In this document: in pieces, positions 28,262-37,453 of the stretch
How the letters are laid out: every line of letters starts with the position of its first letter
How positions within the stretch are numbered: position 1 is the stretch's first letter
Source: CATOSP01 sp965205385
GTDB taxonomy: Bacteria > Chloroflexota > Dehalococcoidia > Lucifugimonadales > UBA3495
Assembly (NCBI GenBank): GCA_965205385.1
Contig: CBDBGS010000006.1
Span: forward strand, 62,001-126,000
Reading direction: 5' to 3'
Length of the DNA stretch: 64,000 nucleotides
Notes under the pieces: model-generated
Databases searched by the model: none
Seen by the model: only the letters and a program-made list of their open reading frames with translations
Told to the model about the DNA's origin: nothing
Program-made: the position numbers and the translations under genes

Positions 28262-28894
28262 TCATTGTTGCACCGGGCTCTCTTCATCGGTGTATTGTCG
28301 CATTCTTCGGGTGAATCGTTGGGCGATGCGGTTGTAAAGGAACGTCATCAGAAGAAACAAGATGAAGAACCCGGCCAACCATAACGCCCCGTACCCAAAT
28401 GCGCGTTGGAGGAACCCGTAACCTTGTCCGGAATAGTACCCCACGGCGGCAAAGAAAGCGGACGTAAGGGCAACGATTGCCATATCCCACCAGATGAAAC
28501 GCTTGATCGAGACCCCCAACGCACCCATGACCGCCAGCCCCGGCGGACTAATGAAAGGAATAGTCTTGATGAACAGCAGCCACTTTCCCAGGTGATTGGT
28601 GATAAAGACTCCCGCTCTTTCCCGTCGATTAATCGGAATGGCGATGCGGGCCCCGAACCTGTCCAATACCCATTGCCCTCCCCAGTGACCCAGCGAGTAG
28701 TAAAGAACGTCAGGGAGGAAGTTGGCGAAGAAGGAGAGAACGAAGACGATGAATACGTTGAAGTGGCCCAAGGCCGCGCCGAGAGCCCCGATGGCGGTGA
28801 CGGCAGGACCTTCGATTAGCATCACCAAGAACATCAGGAGGTACCCGTGCCTGATGAGCCATTCGAGGATTTCCGATTCGCTAAAGAAGGTCAA
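28262..28894 (-). CDS. DedA family (VTT domain) membrane protein
   Basis: 210 residues with four to five membrane segments. VTT/SNARE-associated landmarks: EGPAVTAIGALGAALGHFN, FFANFLPDVLYYSLGHWGGQWVLDRFG, and the re-entrant FIKTIPFISPPGLAVMGALGVS, then the C-terminal GYGALWLAGFFILFLLMTF helix. DedA proteins scramble or flip undecaprenyl-phosphate and other lipids across the inner membrane. TTG 28894 is the likely start (GAGG about 10 bases upstream); no better start exists before the first helix. The glycosyltransferase gene follows, overlapping if its long form is used. Confidence 0.85.
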   Translation of the reverse strand: MTFFSESEILEWLIRHGYLLMFLVMLIEGPAVTAIGALGAALGHFNVFIVFVLSFFANFLPDVLYYSLGHWGGQWVLDRFGARIAIPINRRERAGVFITNHLGKWLLFIKTIPFISPPGLAVMGALGVSIKRFIWWDMAIVALTSAFFAAVGYYSGQGYGFLQRAFGYGALWLAGFFILFLLMTFLYNRIAQRFTRRMRQYTDEESPVQQ

Positions 28895-29165
28895 TACCGT
28901 TGACCTCGCGAAGGTGTGGTCCGCCTCAACTATTTTACGTCAAGCATGACCGAAATCGGAATAAGGACGTTGTTACAGTTTGTTTACCCTTGCGTAACCG
29001 TCAAGCAATATCGGTCTCCCATGATAGTGTGGGTATGCTCCTGCTAGCCTAAGGGCCATCCTCCGAGCAACCCACAGTGTTAAAAACAAGCGTCGCGCAT
29101 CGGTCGGCGAAGAGCAGATGAATTTGCCGGTCAAAGTGCACATGGTGGGGGAACGGTGAGACAGC

Positions 29166-29783
29166 ATGGGGCCCATCCTAAAGGTCCTGTCAGCGGGAGG
29201 CGTCGTGGACATGCTTGGCCCCGTCCCCCGCGTCTCGTCTGGGGATCGCCCGAACACCCTCATAGTCATGGTTGGACCACCGGAGAGGGAAGGGTGGGAA
29301 GCGCGACTGCTGCCTGGAGCGGGAACCCCTGTTCCTCAAGTCCTCCTCCGCCTCGACGATTCCGACATGGAAACTCAAGCGCTTTACGACTTCGCCGACG
29401 ACTTCGTTGTGGAGCCGTGCTCCGCCGCCGAGGTTGAGAAGCGGCTTCTCAGGCCGGCCGCGCGCACGGCGCCGGAACCCTCCGCCGATGTTCTCTGTCT
29501 CGGCGCGAACGCGTTGAGCGTCGTCAATTACCAAGTCGGTGTCGCGGGAACAAGGGTAGACTTAGCCTGGATGGAGTTCCAATTACTGAAGTACCTAATA
29601 GAGAGCCCAGGTAGGATATATGCGCGCGATCACCCGCTGTCCGCCGTCTGGGGGGTCGACGGTTTCGGCGGCACGCGAACGGTTGACGTCCACATACGGC
29701 GACTGCGCCAAAAGCTGGGGCTGCAGGGCAACGCCTCTATCAGGACGGTGGCGAACGTAGGTTACGGCCTGATCCAGCGGTGA
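29166..29783 (+). CDS. Winged-helix response-regulator-like protein (OmpR/PhoB type) with degenerate receiver
   Basis: 205 residues. The C-terminal half is a clear Trans_reg_C winged helix: LAWMEFQLLKYLIESPGRIYARDHPLSAVWG, GGTRTVDVHIRRLRQKLG, SIRTVANVGYGLIQR. The N-terminal half has receiver-like spacing (TLIVMVGPPEREG ... LYDFADDFVVEPCSAAEVEKRLLR resembles the GADDYLTKPF-type end of a receiver) but I see neither the acidic pair, the phospho-acceptor Asp nor the conserved Lys (a Glu-Pro stands at the K-P position). It therefore probably acts as an orphan DNA-binding protein without phosphorylation. No histidine kinase gene is adjacent. Upstream 28895-29165 has no gene. Confidence 0.8.
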   Translation: MGPILKVLSAGGVVDMLGPVPRVSSGDRPNTLIVMVGPPEREGWEARLLPGAGTPVPQVLLRLDDSDMETQALYDFADDFVVEPCSAAEVEKRLLRPAARTAPEPSADVLCLGANALSVVNYQVGVAGTRVDLAWMEFQLLKYLIESPGRIYARDHPLSAVWGVDGFGGTRTVDVHIRRLRQKLGLQGNASIRTVANVGYGLIQR

Positions 29784-29917
29784 CTCAACCGGGAGTTACG
29801 GGAGTTAATTGATACCCGCCCCCTCCCCCACTTGCTGGCATACGTAGAGTTCTTGGCAATGTGAGAGGTCGAACTTCCCCTGTATATGAGTGCGCATTCT
29901 GCCCTTCCGATGTAACG

Positions 29918-30529
29918 CTAAGGTCTACCGCTGAATGGCGGGTATTCATCCCGGAGCAGGCTGAAATAGAGGCTGACCCGAGTACTCCATCTCACGTAGC
30001 CCAAGACGAAGTCGAAGAGTCCCCGAGGGAATCGTCCTAGTATAAGGATGGCCCACCAGGAGACGAAGAGGACGAAGAACACCAGTATTCCGTAGATGAA
30101 GAGCGCTATCCCATGAGGGATGCCCACGTACAGCCATGCGAAGAAGAATTTGAGGAGGGCCATCCCACGGGAGAGCCGTTCCGGGTAGTCCACCTCCAGA
30201 TTGACCGGATTGGAGCCAGTGCCCGATGAAAATGGCGGATAGCGGTCGGTCATCAGGTGCCACATGTAGGCTTCCACCCTTGCTGCCCATCTGTGGTATC
30301 CCACCACGAGATCGAACAGGCCTCGCGGGTATCTACCGGTGAACAAGATGGCGATAAACGCGATGAAGCTGGCGACCATCGCCACGAGAGCGTACAGGAA
30401 GAGCGCGACTCCATGGGGAATCAATACGTATAGCCACCCGAGGAAGCTCTTGAGAAGCAAGTGGAGCCTGGAGAGCCGTTCGGGATACTCTACGGAGAAC
30501 CGAATCGGTGTGGCGTTCGCATCCGCCAT
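29918..30529 (-). CDS. DUF4389 membrane protein with internal duplication
   Basis: About 203 residues from ATG 30529, chosen for GGGAGG 8 bases upstream (the frame extends to 30571). Two copies of the same unit are obvious: YPERLSRLHLLLKSFLGWLYVLIPHGVALFLY ... ILFTGRYPRGLFDLVVGYHRW and YPERLSRGMALLKFFFAWLYVGIPHGIALFIY ... ILILGRFPRGLFDFVLGYVRW, each with two membrane helices and ending in DRYPPF or DEYPPF. The family's function is unknown. It is a single gene with no clear partner. Confidence 0.82.
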   Translation of the reverse strand: MADANATPIRFSVEYPERLSRLHLLLKSFLGWLYVLIPHGVALFLYALVAMVASFIAFIAILFTGRYPRGLFDLVVGYHRWAARVEAYMWHLMTDRYPPFSSGTGSNPVNLEVDYPERLSRGMALLKFFFAWLYVGIPHGIALFIYGILVFFVLFVSWWAILILGRFPRGLFDFVLGYVRWSTRVSLYFSLLRDEYPPFSGRP

Positions 30530-30752
30530 AGTGTGCCTCCCTGGTGAAGCCTCCGAATATCGGCTTACCACTCTTCGGACCGGTGAGAGATCGAGTAGGA
30601 CACCCCTTTACTGTTCGATCAGTTGATCCATAGTATTAACAGATGGGATGAGTTTTCAATAATATCGGGGCCGGGATTCAACGAATTGGGAATAAGTCTT
30701 ACACTCTCCTGGCGAGTGGGCGTGGCAACACCCGCGTACAGATGGATCAGCG

Positions 30753-31505
30753 TTACCTTCCCGACGGCCGAATTGCCACAACTTCGCCGCAGGTCTCCAG
30801 CATGTCCCGAAGCGCGTCAAACTCCCGCGGAGTTACCGTTAATTCCCACGAGGACTTGATGGTTGCCCAGTCGATGGCGTATTCGCACCAATAGCCCTGT
30901 TCAGGAGGGCGCCAGTCCTCCGGCCCCTTACTTCCCTTCGCCCTATTTGCGGAGGCTATCGTCGCGATCAGGTGGCCGTTGTATTCCAGATCGTTCGCAA
31001 ATGCCGTTTTTCGGTCCCGGTCCCAGACCCATCCACCGGAGCGGTGGGCGTTGGCCAATGGCACCATGTGATCGATGTCCAACTTGGCCGGGTCCTCAAC
31101 TACTGTGCCGGTGAAAGGCCCCGTCCATCGTCCGGAAGCGACGCGGCACTTGTCTTCGCCTTTGAACGTCACTGGTATGGCTGACTCGACGATCAGCGCT
31201 TCTTGACGAGCGTTTTGGCAGTCGCGGTCTTCGTCCTTCCAGTGGCTCCATTCCCGGCGGTTGTACTCGGGGAGATCGTCATCCACTGGGGCAACTGTCA
31301 CCATAAGGTCCAGGTTGGCAAGCCCCGGACGATTGGTGGGTTGGGGCTTGGATGTGATTGTCGGGGCTTGTGTCGGGGACTGTGGGGCCGCGGGGCCTGG
31401 CCTTCTAACGGGTTCAGGCGTAAGGGACTCCAATAGAGCGCAACCTGTGAACGCGGCGAGCAATATGGATATGACTACGGCTTTGGCCGGTTCACCAATT
31501 CTCAC
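30753..31505 (-). CDS. Secreted HNH endonuclease-type lipoprotein (DUF1524/GmrSD_C-like)
   Basis: 250 residues. GTG 31505 has a strong ribosome binding site (AGGAGGT, spacing about 7). A lipoprotein signal is present (KAVVISILLAAFTGC), then a Pro/Thr-rich tether and the nuclease core: LDIDHMVPLANAHRSGGWVW (DHxxP motif), FANDLEYNGHLIATIASANRAKGSKGPEDW and YWCEYAIDWATIKSSW. This is the DUF1524 HNH arrangement found in many small secreted nucleases of Actinobacteria and Chloroflexi. It probably cuts extracellular DNA for nutrient use or defence; this is inferred. A catalytic Asn/Lys block is intact. Nothing found in 31506-31675. Confidence 0.85.
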   Translation of the reverse strand: MRIGEPAKAVVISILLAAFTGCALLESLTPEPVRRPGPAAPQSPTQAPTITSKPQPTNRPGLANLDLMVTVAPVDDDLPEYNRREWSHWKDEDRDCQNARQEALIVESAIPVTFKGEDKCRVASGRWTGPFTGTVVEDPAKLDIDHMVPLANAHRSGGWVWDRDRKTAFANDLEYNGHLIATIASANRAKGSKGPEDWRPPEQGYWCEYAIDWATIKSSWELTVTPREFDALRDMLETCGEVVAIRPSGR

Positions 31506-31675
31506 GCCTACACCTCCTCTCCTATGGTCCTGGTACCTCCGCGTCCGTCACCCTGGTACAGGCTACACCTCTCCCCTCCGCCGTTTTCTCAACCCCGCAC
31601 CGCAGTTCCGGCGATAGAATTCTGGAGGTTATTCACCCTGCGTTCCGGTGAAGTCAGTCACAGCTTTCCCGGGTC

Positions 31676-32437
31676 TCACGAGAGAATCTGGGAGAGGAAG
31701 GTTTTCGCCCGTTCGTGGCGGGTATGGTTGAAGAACTCGTCGGGTGTCCCTTCTTCTATGATTTTCCCCTCGTCGAACATCACCATCCGGTCGGCCACCT
31801 CCCTGGCGAAACCCATCTCGTGGGTTACGATGAGCATGGTCATTCCGGAATCAGCCAACTCCTGCATCACGTCTAACACTTCCTTGATCATCTCCGGGTC
31901 CAGCGCGGAAGTGGGCTCGTCGAACAGGATGATTTTCGGCTGCATCGCCAGGGCCCGGGCAATGGCTACTCGCTGCTGCTGCCCGCCGGAAAGCTGGCCA
32001 GGGTACTTGTCCGCCTGCTCCGGTATGCCCACCCGCTCCAGTAATTCCATAGCGATGTCTCCGGCTTGACTGGATGGTATCTTTCGCACCTTGATGGGCG
32101 CCAGGGTGATGTTGCTCAGCACCGAGAGATGGGGGAATAAGTTGAAGGACTGGAACACCATCCCGACTTCCCTGCGGATGGAGTCGATGTTGCGGACATC
32201 GTTGGTGAGTTTGATGCCGTCGACGATGATCTCCCCGCGCTGGTGTTCTTCCAGGCGGTTGATGGTCCGTATGAAGGTCGATTTTCCAGAGCCGGACGGA
32301 CCCAGGATGACCACGACTTCCTGCTTTTTGACAGTCGTGGTGACGCCGCGGAGGGCGTGGAACCGTCCGAACCACTTATGCACGTCCCGGCAGATGATGA
32401 TGTCTTCGGAATCGCCTTTCTTGTCGATTTCGGCCAT
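31676..32437 (-). CDS. aapP: General amino-acid ABC transporter ATP-binding protein
   Basis: 253 residues from ATG 32437 (AGGGG upstream). All ABC ATPase motifs are present: Walker A GPSGSGKST, Q-loop VFQSFNLFPHLSV, signature LSGGQQQRVAIARAL, Walker B IILFDEPTSALDPE, switch His in VTHEMGFAREV. It resembles GlnQ/AapP proteins that drive polar amino-acid import. The same frame stays open far upstream into the permease gene, but that part is a shadow. Last gene of the aapJQMP operon, 92 bases after the permease stop. Confidence 0.92.
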   Translation of the reverse strand: MAEIDKKGDSEDIIICRDVHKWFGRFHALRGVTTTVKKQEVVVILGPSGSGKSTFIRTINRLEEHQRGEIIVDGIKLTNDVRNIDSIRREVGMVFQSFNLFPHLSVLSNITLAPIKVRKIPSSQAGDIAMELLERVGIPEQADKYPGQLSGGQQQRVAIARALAMQPKIILFDEPTSALDPEMIKEVLDVMQELADSGMTMLIVTHEMGFAREVADRMVMFDEGKIIEEGTPDEFFNHTRHERAKTFLSQILS

Positions 32438-32529
32438 GTTAGCCCCTTTGCTTCCTGATAGATTCGACCGTTTTGGTGGGGGTGCCTGGGCAGCCACGAG
32501 GGTTGACCCTACAGGTGGAATCGCCCACT

Positions 32530-33789
32530 CTACCGCACCCCGACGCCCAACTGCTCTTCCACGTTCCGGCTCACGTATGACATTCCATAGGTGAAGATCC
32601 AGAAGACCACGGCCAGAAATATGAACACTTCCTTCGCCGACCCCTGGTATTCCGGGCGGCCTACGATAATCGTCCGTCCGATTTCGACAATGTCCAACAT
32701 TCCGATAATGTATACCAGGCTGGTGTCCTTGAACAGGCCGATGAATTGGCCGACTATTGCCGGTATCACGTTGCGGATGGCTTGCGGCAGCAGGATGAAC
32801 AGGGTGGTCTGCCAGCCGGGCAAGCCCAGGGCGCGGGCCGCCTCCGCCTGCCCGGCGTGGAGCGCCTGAAGTCCTCCTCGGATGTTCTCCGCCATGTAGG
32901 CCCCGCTGAACAGAGTGATGATTACGCCGGCGCGGAACAGCGAGTTCTGGGGGAAGTTTTCGGGGAAGGCCAGGGGGACCAGCACCTGGGAAATGAACAG
33001 CAGGGTTATCAGCGGCATCCCCCGAAAGACTTCGATGAACGCTATACACAGCAGTTTCGCCACCGGCAGGTTGCCGCGCCGCCCCAGGGCCAGCGCGATG
33101 CCCAGGGGCAAGCTGAGGGTTATGCCGACCCCGGCCAGCAGCAGGTTCAGCGTCAATCCCCCCCAATAAATTACAGGTACGGGATACAATCCGGGGATTC
33201 CCGGAACTCCCCGCAGCAGCGCCAGCGTCGCCAGGAAAAAGACGGCGCTCAGTATGGAAATCCACTTCAGGGAGCTGAGCGGGGTGAATCGGGCCAACCC
33301 CCAACCCGCGGCCAGCGCGGGCGGGTTGGCCAGCAGCAGCAACCGCACGTCCCAACCCATGCGGTCGAGACCATAAGGCAGGAAGGCGAACAGGGCGGCC
33401 GCCGCCGCGGTCAGAATGGCTATCAGCCTTGGGACGCTGGCGCCTGTGTATCCCCATGCCATGCCCAGAAGTCCCGTCACTAGTATTAGCGAGATTTGCG
33501 GGCGCCAGAAGCAGTTGTTGGACGGGCAAGCCTGGCCGCTGTTGAAGTTGCCGATGACGAAACGCCCGCCCACAGTGGCGACAACGGTCCAGTCCGCATC
33601 GAAAAATGCCCACTTCAGCCCGAACCAGAGGGCCAGCAGCGCCGCGCCGCCTGCCAGTATAGTGAGAACGCTGTTGTGCCAGGCGCTGAACAGGTTGGCC
33701 CGTGCCCACCCCACGGCCCCGGTCTCGGAGCGCGGCGGAGGCAGGGCGCCGTGTTCGAACACCGGAGACGCATTGGGTTGGCTCGACAT
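32530..33789 (-). CDS. aapM: General amino-acid ABC transporter permease, AapM type
   Basis: 419 residues, longer than simple HisM permeases because of extra N-terminal helices, as in AapM/BztC proteins. The C-terminal half carries the HisM-type core (YWGGLTLNLLLAGVGITLSLPLGIALALGRR, FIEVFRGMPLITLLF, EAA loop LHAGQAEAARALGLPGWQTTLFILLPQAIRNVIP). It ends near the cytoplasm with VSRNVEEQLGVGVR. Starts 3 bases after the aapQ stop, which implies translational coupling. Confidence 0.9.
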   Translation of the reverse strand: MSSQPNASPVFEHGALPPPRSETGAVGWARANLFSAWHNSVLTILAGGAALLALWFGLKWAFFDADWTVVATVGGRFVIGNFNSGQACPSNNCFWRPQISLILVTGLLGMAWGYTGASVPRLIAILTAAAAALFAFLPYGLDRMGWDVRLLLLANPPALAAGWGLARFTPLSSLKWISILSAVFFLATLALLRGVPGIPGLYPVPVIYWGGLTLNLLLAGVGITLSLPLGIALALGRRGNLPVAKLLCIAFIEVFRGMPLITLLFISQVLVPLAFPENFPQNSLFRAGVIITLFSGAYMAENIRGGLQALHAGQAEAARALGLPGWQTTLFILLPQAIRNVIPAIVGQFIGLFKDTSLVYIIGMLDIVEIGRTIIVGRPEYQGSAKEVFIFLAVVFWIFTYGMSYVSRNVEEQLGVGVR

Positions 33790-33792
33790 GAC

Positions 33793-35001
33793 TTACCGCC
33801 GGACGAAGCTGATTCGGCGGTTGTAGATGTTGCCAATCAGCGAATAGGTGAGACTAAGCGCCAGGTACGCCGCCATTATTATTAGGAATATGGACACCGC
33901 CGGGGCGGTCTGGGTCATTGTAAGTCCCACGCTGGTCAGGTCCGAGTATCCGACCGCCACACCCAGACTGCTGTTCTTGGTCAAGTTCAGGCATTGGCTA
34001 ATGGTGGGCGGGATGATTACGCGGAGTGCTTGCGGGAAGATGACGTGGCGCAAGGAGCCCATCGGTGAAAGCCCCAACGCCCGGCCCGCTTCCACCTGTC
34101 CCCGGCTCACCGATTGAATTCCAGCCCGCACGATTTCGGAGATATACGCCGCGGTATAGATAACCAGCCCGATGAGCAGTACCAGCAGTCCGGCCCGTAT
34201 GGTGAATCCGCCGCCGATGTGCCCGAATCTGCCCTGCGGTTCCGGCGGCGAGATTATGAAAGGGGCCTCGCCCGCCACCGCGCCCACAATCAGCCAGGAC
34301 ACTGCGGCAAGGACCACGGCGAGGATACAGCCGGTCAGCAGGGGATAGGACGACTTTCCCGTGTCGACCTCCCGCCGGGCCAGCAACTTGTGGGCGGCTA
34401 TGCCCGCAAGAACGGAAACCGTGGCCAGGGCCCCCCACGCAGCCGGCGTCCAAACGCTGCCGCTCTCCGGTCCGGGGAAGGATATGCCGCTGTTGTTAAT
34501 ATACAACAGGCCGGCGATAACATAGCCTTCGCGCACCGGGGGCAGCGCCAGGATTATGAACAGCCAGAAGAGCAACTGCACCAGCAGCGGCACGTTGCGG
34601 AAAAACTCGACGTAGGCCAGGGCGAGCTTGGAGACAATCCAGTTCCCGGAAAGCCGGGACACTCCGATGAAAATGCCCAGGGCCGTTGCCAGTATGACAC
34701 CGATAATCGAAACGAATATCGTGTTGGTGTAGCCTACCATCAGGGCGTAACGGAATGTGTCCGACGACTCGTAGGGGATGAAGTGTTCGCCGATGGGGGT
34801 CTGGTACTCGCGGCCCAGGAAGGTGAAGCCGTAAGGGATGTCCCGGTCGGCTATGGCGTTGCCGATGTTCGCGAAGAACCAGACGACTAGCGTCACCACA
34901 AGGACGCCGGACACAATCTGCAAGACCCACTGTATAATTCTGGCGTGCCGCCAAATTGGGATGCCGTCATAGGTGAGGCCCTTCGGCAGCTTAGCTATCA
35001 T
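33793..35001 (-). CDS. aapQ: General amino-acid ABC transporter permease, AapQ type
   Basis: 402 residues, about eight membrane helices. N-terminal extension with WVLQIVSGVLVVTLVVWFF; HisM-type start YALMVGYTNTIFVSIIGVILATALG; VEFFRNVPLLVQLLFWLF; EAA loop VSRGQVEAGRALGLSPMGSLRHVIFPQALR. Partner of AapM; the two form a heteromeric channel. It follows aapJ in the operon but is separated from it by a hairpin terminator, a common way to make more binding protein than membrane parts. Confidence 0.9.
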   Translation of the reverse strand: MIAKLPKGLTYDGIPIWRHARIIQWVLQIVSGVLVVTLVVWFFANIGNAIADRDIPYGFTFLGREYQTPIGEHFIPYESSDTFRYALMVGYTNTIFVSIIGVILATALGIFIGVSRLSGNWIVSKLALAYVEFFRNVPLLVQLLFWLFIILALPPVREGYVIAGLLYINNSGISFPGPESGSVWTPAAWGALATVSVLAGIAAHKLLARREVDTGKSSYPLLTGCILAVVLAAVSWLIVGAVAGEAPFIISPPEPQGRFGHIGGGFTIRAGLLVLLIGLVIYTAAYISEIVRAGIQSVSRGQVEAGRALGLSPMGSLRHVIFPQALRVIIPPTISQCLNLTKNSSLGVAVGYSDLTSVGLTMTQTAPAVSIFLIIMAAYLALSLTYSLIGNIYNRRISFVRR

Positions 35002-35085
35002 GCCCAGGTTCTGTTGACGTTCCCCTTTTTCCCCGCGACATTCACGTGTACCTCGTGTTCTTCCTGCATTCAGGCTTGCATGAAA

Positions 35086-35114
35086 AAGGCGGCCCGCATG
35101 GCGTGGGCCGCCTT
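35086..35114 (-). terminator. Internal terminator between aapJ and aapQ
   Basis: On the minus strand AAGGCGGCCC, a 9-base loop, then GGGCCGCCTT runs on into TTT, an intrinsic terminator in the 144-base gap between aapJ and aapQ. Partial readthrough would give excess binding protein over permease. Confidence 0.8.
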
Positions 35115-35145
35115 CGATAAGTCCGCCGTGGGATTCCGCTCCCAG

Positions 35146-36291
35146 CTATCGCAACGGGGCCGAATAGACCTGGCCGCCCTTGGGACAGTCGGTGCAGGGA
35201 GCGCCGGACCAAAGGGCGTTGCGGCTGCCTTCCCGCGCCAGACCCAGAGGGGTCAGGTGGCGGTCGTATATCTCGCCGTAGTTGCCGACGGCGCGGATTA
35301 CGTCCTGGGCCACGGTCTCGCTCAGGCCCATGCTGTCCTGGCCGTACCCGCCTTCAAGCCCGAGCATCCGGTCAACCGACGTGTTGCCCGTGACCGCCGT
35401 TGGCACGCTGTCCGAAGTTATGCCGTAAGCCTCGGCATAGATGAGAATTGCCATCACCGAGTAGACCACGTCGTACCACTGTTCGTCGCCGTGGGGGACG
35501 ACCGGGCCGAGCGGTTCTTCGGAGATGGTGCCTGCCAGAATAACGTGGTCATCTGGGTTGTCGAAGCCGCCCCGGTTGCTGACCAGACCGGAGCGGTCGG
35601 TGGTCAAAGCGTCGCACTGCTCGTTCAAGTAGGCGGCGTTGGTGGAAATGTTGTCGGGGAACGTCACCACGTCGAGGTTCATGTTGTTCTGGTTGCTGAA
35701 GTCCTGCAAGTTCAACTCGGTGGTAGTGCCTTGTTGGACGCATACCTTGGCGTCCTGTAGTTCCATCATTCCGGAGACTCCCAGGCTCTTCGGGACCATG
35801 AATCCCTGCCCGTCGTAGAACATGGTCTGGGCGAAGTTGCCCCACTGGGCGTTGCGGGAACTGGTCCAGGTGGTGTTGCGGGACATGATGTCCACTTCGC
35901 CGGACTGCATCGCCGGACCGCGTTCGCTGGCAGTCGTGGGACGGAACTCTACGGCGTTGGCGTCGCCCAATACGGCAGCGGCCACGGCGCGGCAAAGATC
36001 GATGTCAAAGCCAACGGTATTGCCGCTGTCGTCAATGAAACCGAACCCGGCCAGGCTGTTGTTGCTGGCGCAAATCAGGGTCCCCCTGTCCTTGATCGTT
36101 TGAAGCCGGGAGCCTTCCATCCGGGGAGCCATGGACTCCATGCTCTCGACTTTAGTCTTGAGCTCAGCGATCTCCGCGTCCTTGCTGTCAATCTGCTGCT
36201 TCATGGCTTCTTGGTCCCCGCTATCGCAGGCGGCCAACATGGCGAGCGCCAAGACCATACAAGCGAAGAATGTAATTCGCCTGAATTTCAT
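35146..36291 (-). CDS. aapJ: General amino-acid ABC transporter substrate-binding lipoprotein
   Basis: 381 residues. Lipoprotein signal (FFACMVLALAMLAAC, Cys22), then a short coiled coil (IDSKDAEIAELKTKVESME) before the type II binding fold: GTLICASNNSLAGFGFIDDSGNTVGFDIDLCRAVAAAV, FRPTTASERGPAMQSGEVDIMSRNTTWTSSR, VCVQQGTTTELNL. This is the AapJ/BztA group, which binds many L-amino acids. The coiled coil is not usual for the family and may hold the protein away from the membrane or oligomerise it. ATG 36291 has GGAGGTAGG upstream. First gene of aapJQMP. Confidence 0.92.
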   Translation of the reverse strand: MKFRRITFFACMVLALAMLAACDSGDQEAMKQQIDSKDAEIAELKTKVESMESMAPRMEGSRLQTIKDRGTLICASNNSLAGFGFIDDSGNTVGFDIDLCRAVAAAVLGDANAVEFRPTTASERGPAMQSGEVDIMSRNTTWTSSRNAQWGNFAQTMFYDGQGFMVPKSLGVSGMMELQDAKVCVQQGTTTELNLQDFSNQNNMNLDVVTFPDNISTNAAYLNEQCDALTTDRSGLVSNRGGFDNPDDHVILAGTISEEPLGPVVPHGDEQWYDVVYSVMAILIYAEAYGITSDSVPTAVTGNTSVDRMLGLEGGYGQDSMGLSETVAQDVIRAVGNYGEIYDRHLTPLGLAREGSRNALWSGAPCTDCPKGGQVYSAPLR

Positions 36292-36394
36292 TTCCTACCT
36301 CCAGTAGAATCGCCACAAAAGTCTATCGCAGGCCGCGCTAATTCCGCTATCCTGGCTGCGGTTTCCGCCCCCCAAGGGTTGGTCACAGAGATGG

Positions 36395-37171
36395 TTAAGC
36401 GCCCTTGAAGATATTGAAGAAAGCTCCCTGGGGGTCTGTTAGGACTGAGAACCTGCCTATGTCCGGGATGTCAGTGGCGGGCACAACGACGCCACCGCCC
36501 AACGACTGGGCCTGGGTGACCGCTGCATCCACGTCCTTGACCGCAAAGTAGATGGACCAGTTGGGAGGGACCTCGCCCATATCGGGCGTGATCTGCATGA
36601 CTCCCAGGACATCGGTCCCTTCCGACCGCAACAAAGTATAGTCCATGGGCGCCATCGTCCCGCCCCGCTCCAGACCCAATAGGGTTGTGTAGAATTCGAT
36701 GGCGTCGCCGGAGTTCGTGGTGAGCAACTCGTGCCAAGTCATCGCGCCCGGGTCGTCCTTCACCCTGGCCCCGATGTGCTGCTTCGGCTGCCACACGTAG
36801 CAATACGCTCCTTGTGGGTCCTGAATTGCGACGGTGCGGCCGGCGTCGAAAACGTCGGTGGGGCCAAAGATGATCTTGGCTCCCATCCGGACGGCTTGCG
36901 CCGAGACGGAGTCCGCGTCCTCGACGGCGAAGTATAAATTCCAGTGGGCGGGGACTCCCATGTTGCGCTCTTCCTCTCCCTGTTGGTAGATGGCTGCCGC
37001 TTCCAGTCCGTTTACTCTCTGCATATGGTAGAAGCTATCTTCGCCCATGGGTTGCGGGTCGTCCGTCCATCCGAAGATGGCGCTGTAAAAAGCGATGGCC
37101 CCTGTTTCGTCGCTGGTGGACAAGTCCGCCCACGATGGCGCGCCTTGGGTATGCGCCGTAACTTCCGGCAT
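36395..37171 (-). CDS. Two-domain VOC family protein (Cfp30B-like)
   Basis: 258 residues with two glyoxalase-fold halves: residues 10-130 (SWADLSTSDETGAIAFYSAIFGW ... VAIQDPQGAYCYVWQP) and 140-258 (TWHELLTTNSGDAIEFYTTLLGL ... FSVLTDPQGAFFNIFK). This arrangement matches the mycobacterial 27-30 kDa antigen Cfp30B group, whose reaction is unknown. Metal ligands of true glyoxalases are mostly absent, so it may be a binding protein or non-metal enzyme. ATG 37171 has AAGGAGGAG upstream. It precedes aapJ by 103 bases on the same strand, perhaps co-transcribed. Confidence 0.87.
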   Translation of the reverse strand: MPEVTAHTQGAPSWADLSTSDETGAIAFYSAIFGWTDDPQPMGEDSFYHMQRVNGLEAAAIYQQGEEERNMGVPAHWNLYFAVEDADSVSAQAVRMGAKIIFGPTDVFDAGRTVAIQDPQGAYCYVWQPKQHIGARVKDDPGAMTWHELLTTNSGDAIEFYTTLLGLERGGTMAPMDYTLLRSEGTDVLGVMQITPDMGEVPPNWSIYFAVKDVDAAVTQAQSLGGGVVVPATDIPDIGRFSVLTDPQGAFFNIFKGA

Positions 37172-37453
37172 GTACTAATTCTCCTCCTTAAATTTTGATT
37201 TTTGGTATTATGGGCGCGGATACTGAGAACCCTACCCCGGCCCGCACTCTCCTTGCGCAGCGCCAGGAACGCGGCCTGCCAGGTTGTTCTCAAGCCACAG
37301 ACGGGCCGCTAAGGGGTAGTCAGCGGCATCCCTTCCCGCCTATCATAAACGCCTAGCTAATATACGTCCATTCCCAGTATTCGGATTTGGGCCAATTTCG
37401 TTTCCATGTTCCGGCGTTAAATTACTCCCGGCAACCGGGGCCAACGGCGGCGT

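Noticed and set aside
32438..33709. Long open frame extending the aapP ATPase upstream by over 400 codons
   Set aside because: It overlaps aapM in another frame, has low-complexity Arg/Gly/Pro-rich sequence without domains, and ATG 32437 has its own ribosome binding site.
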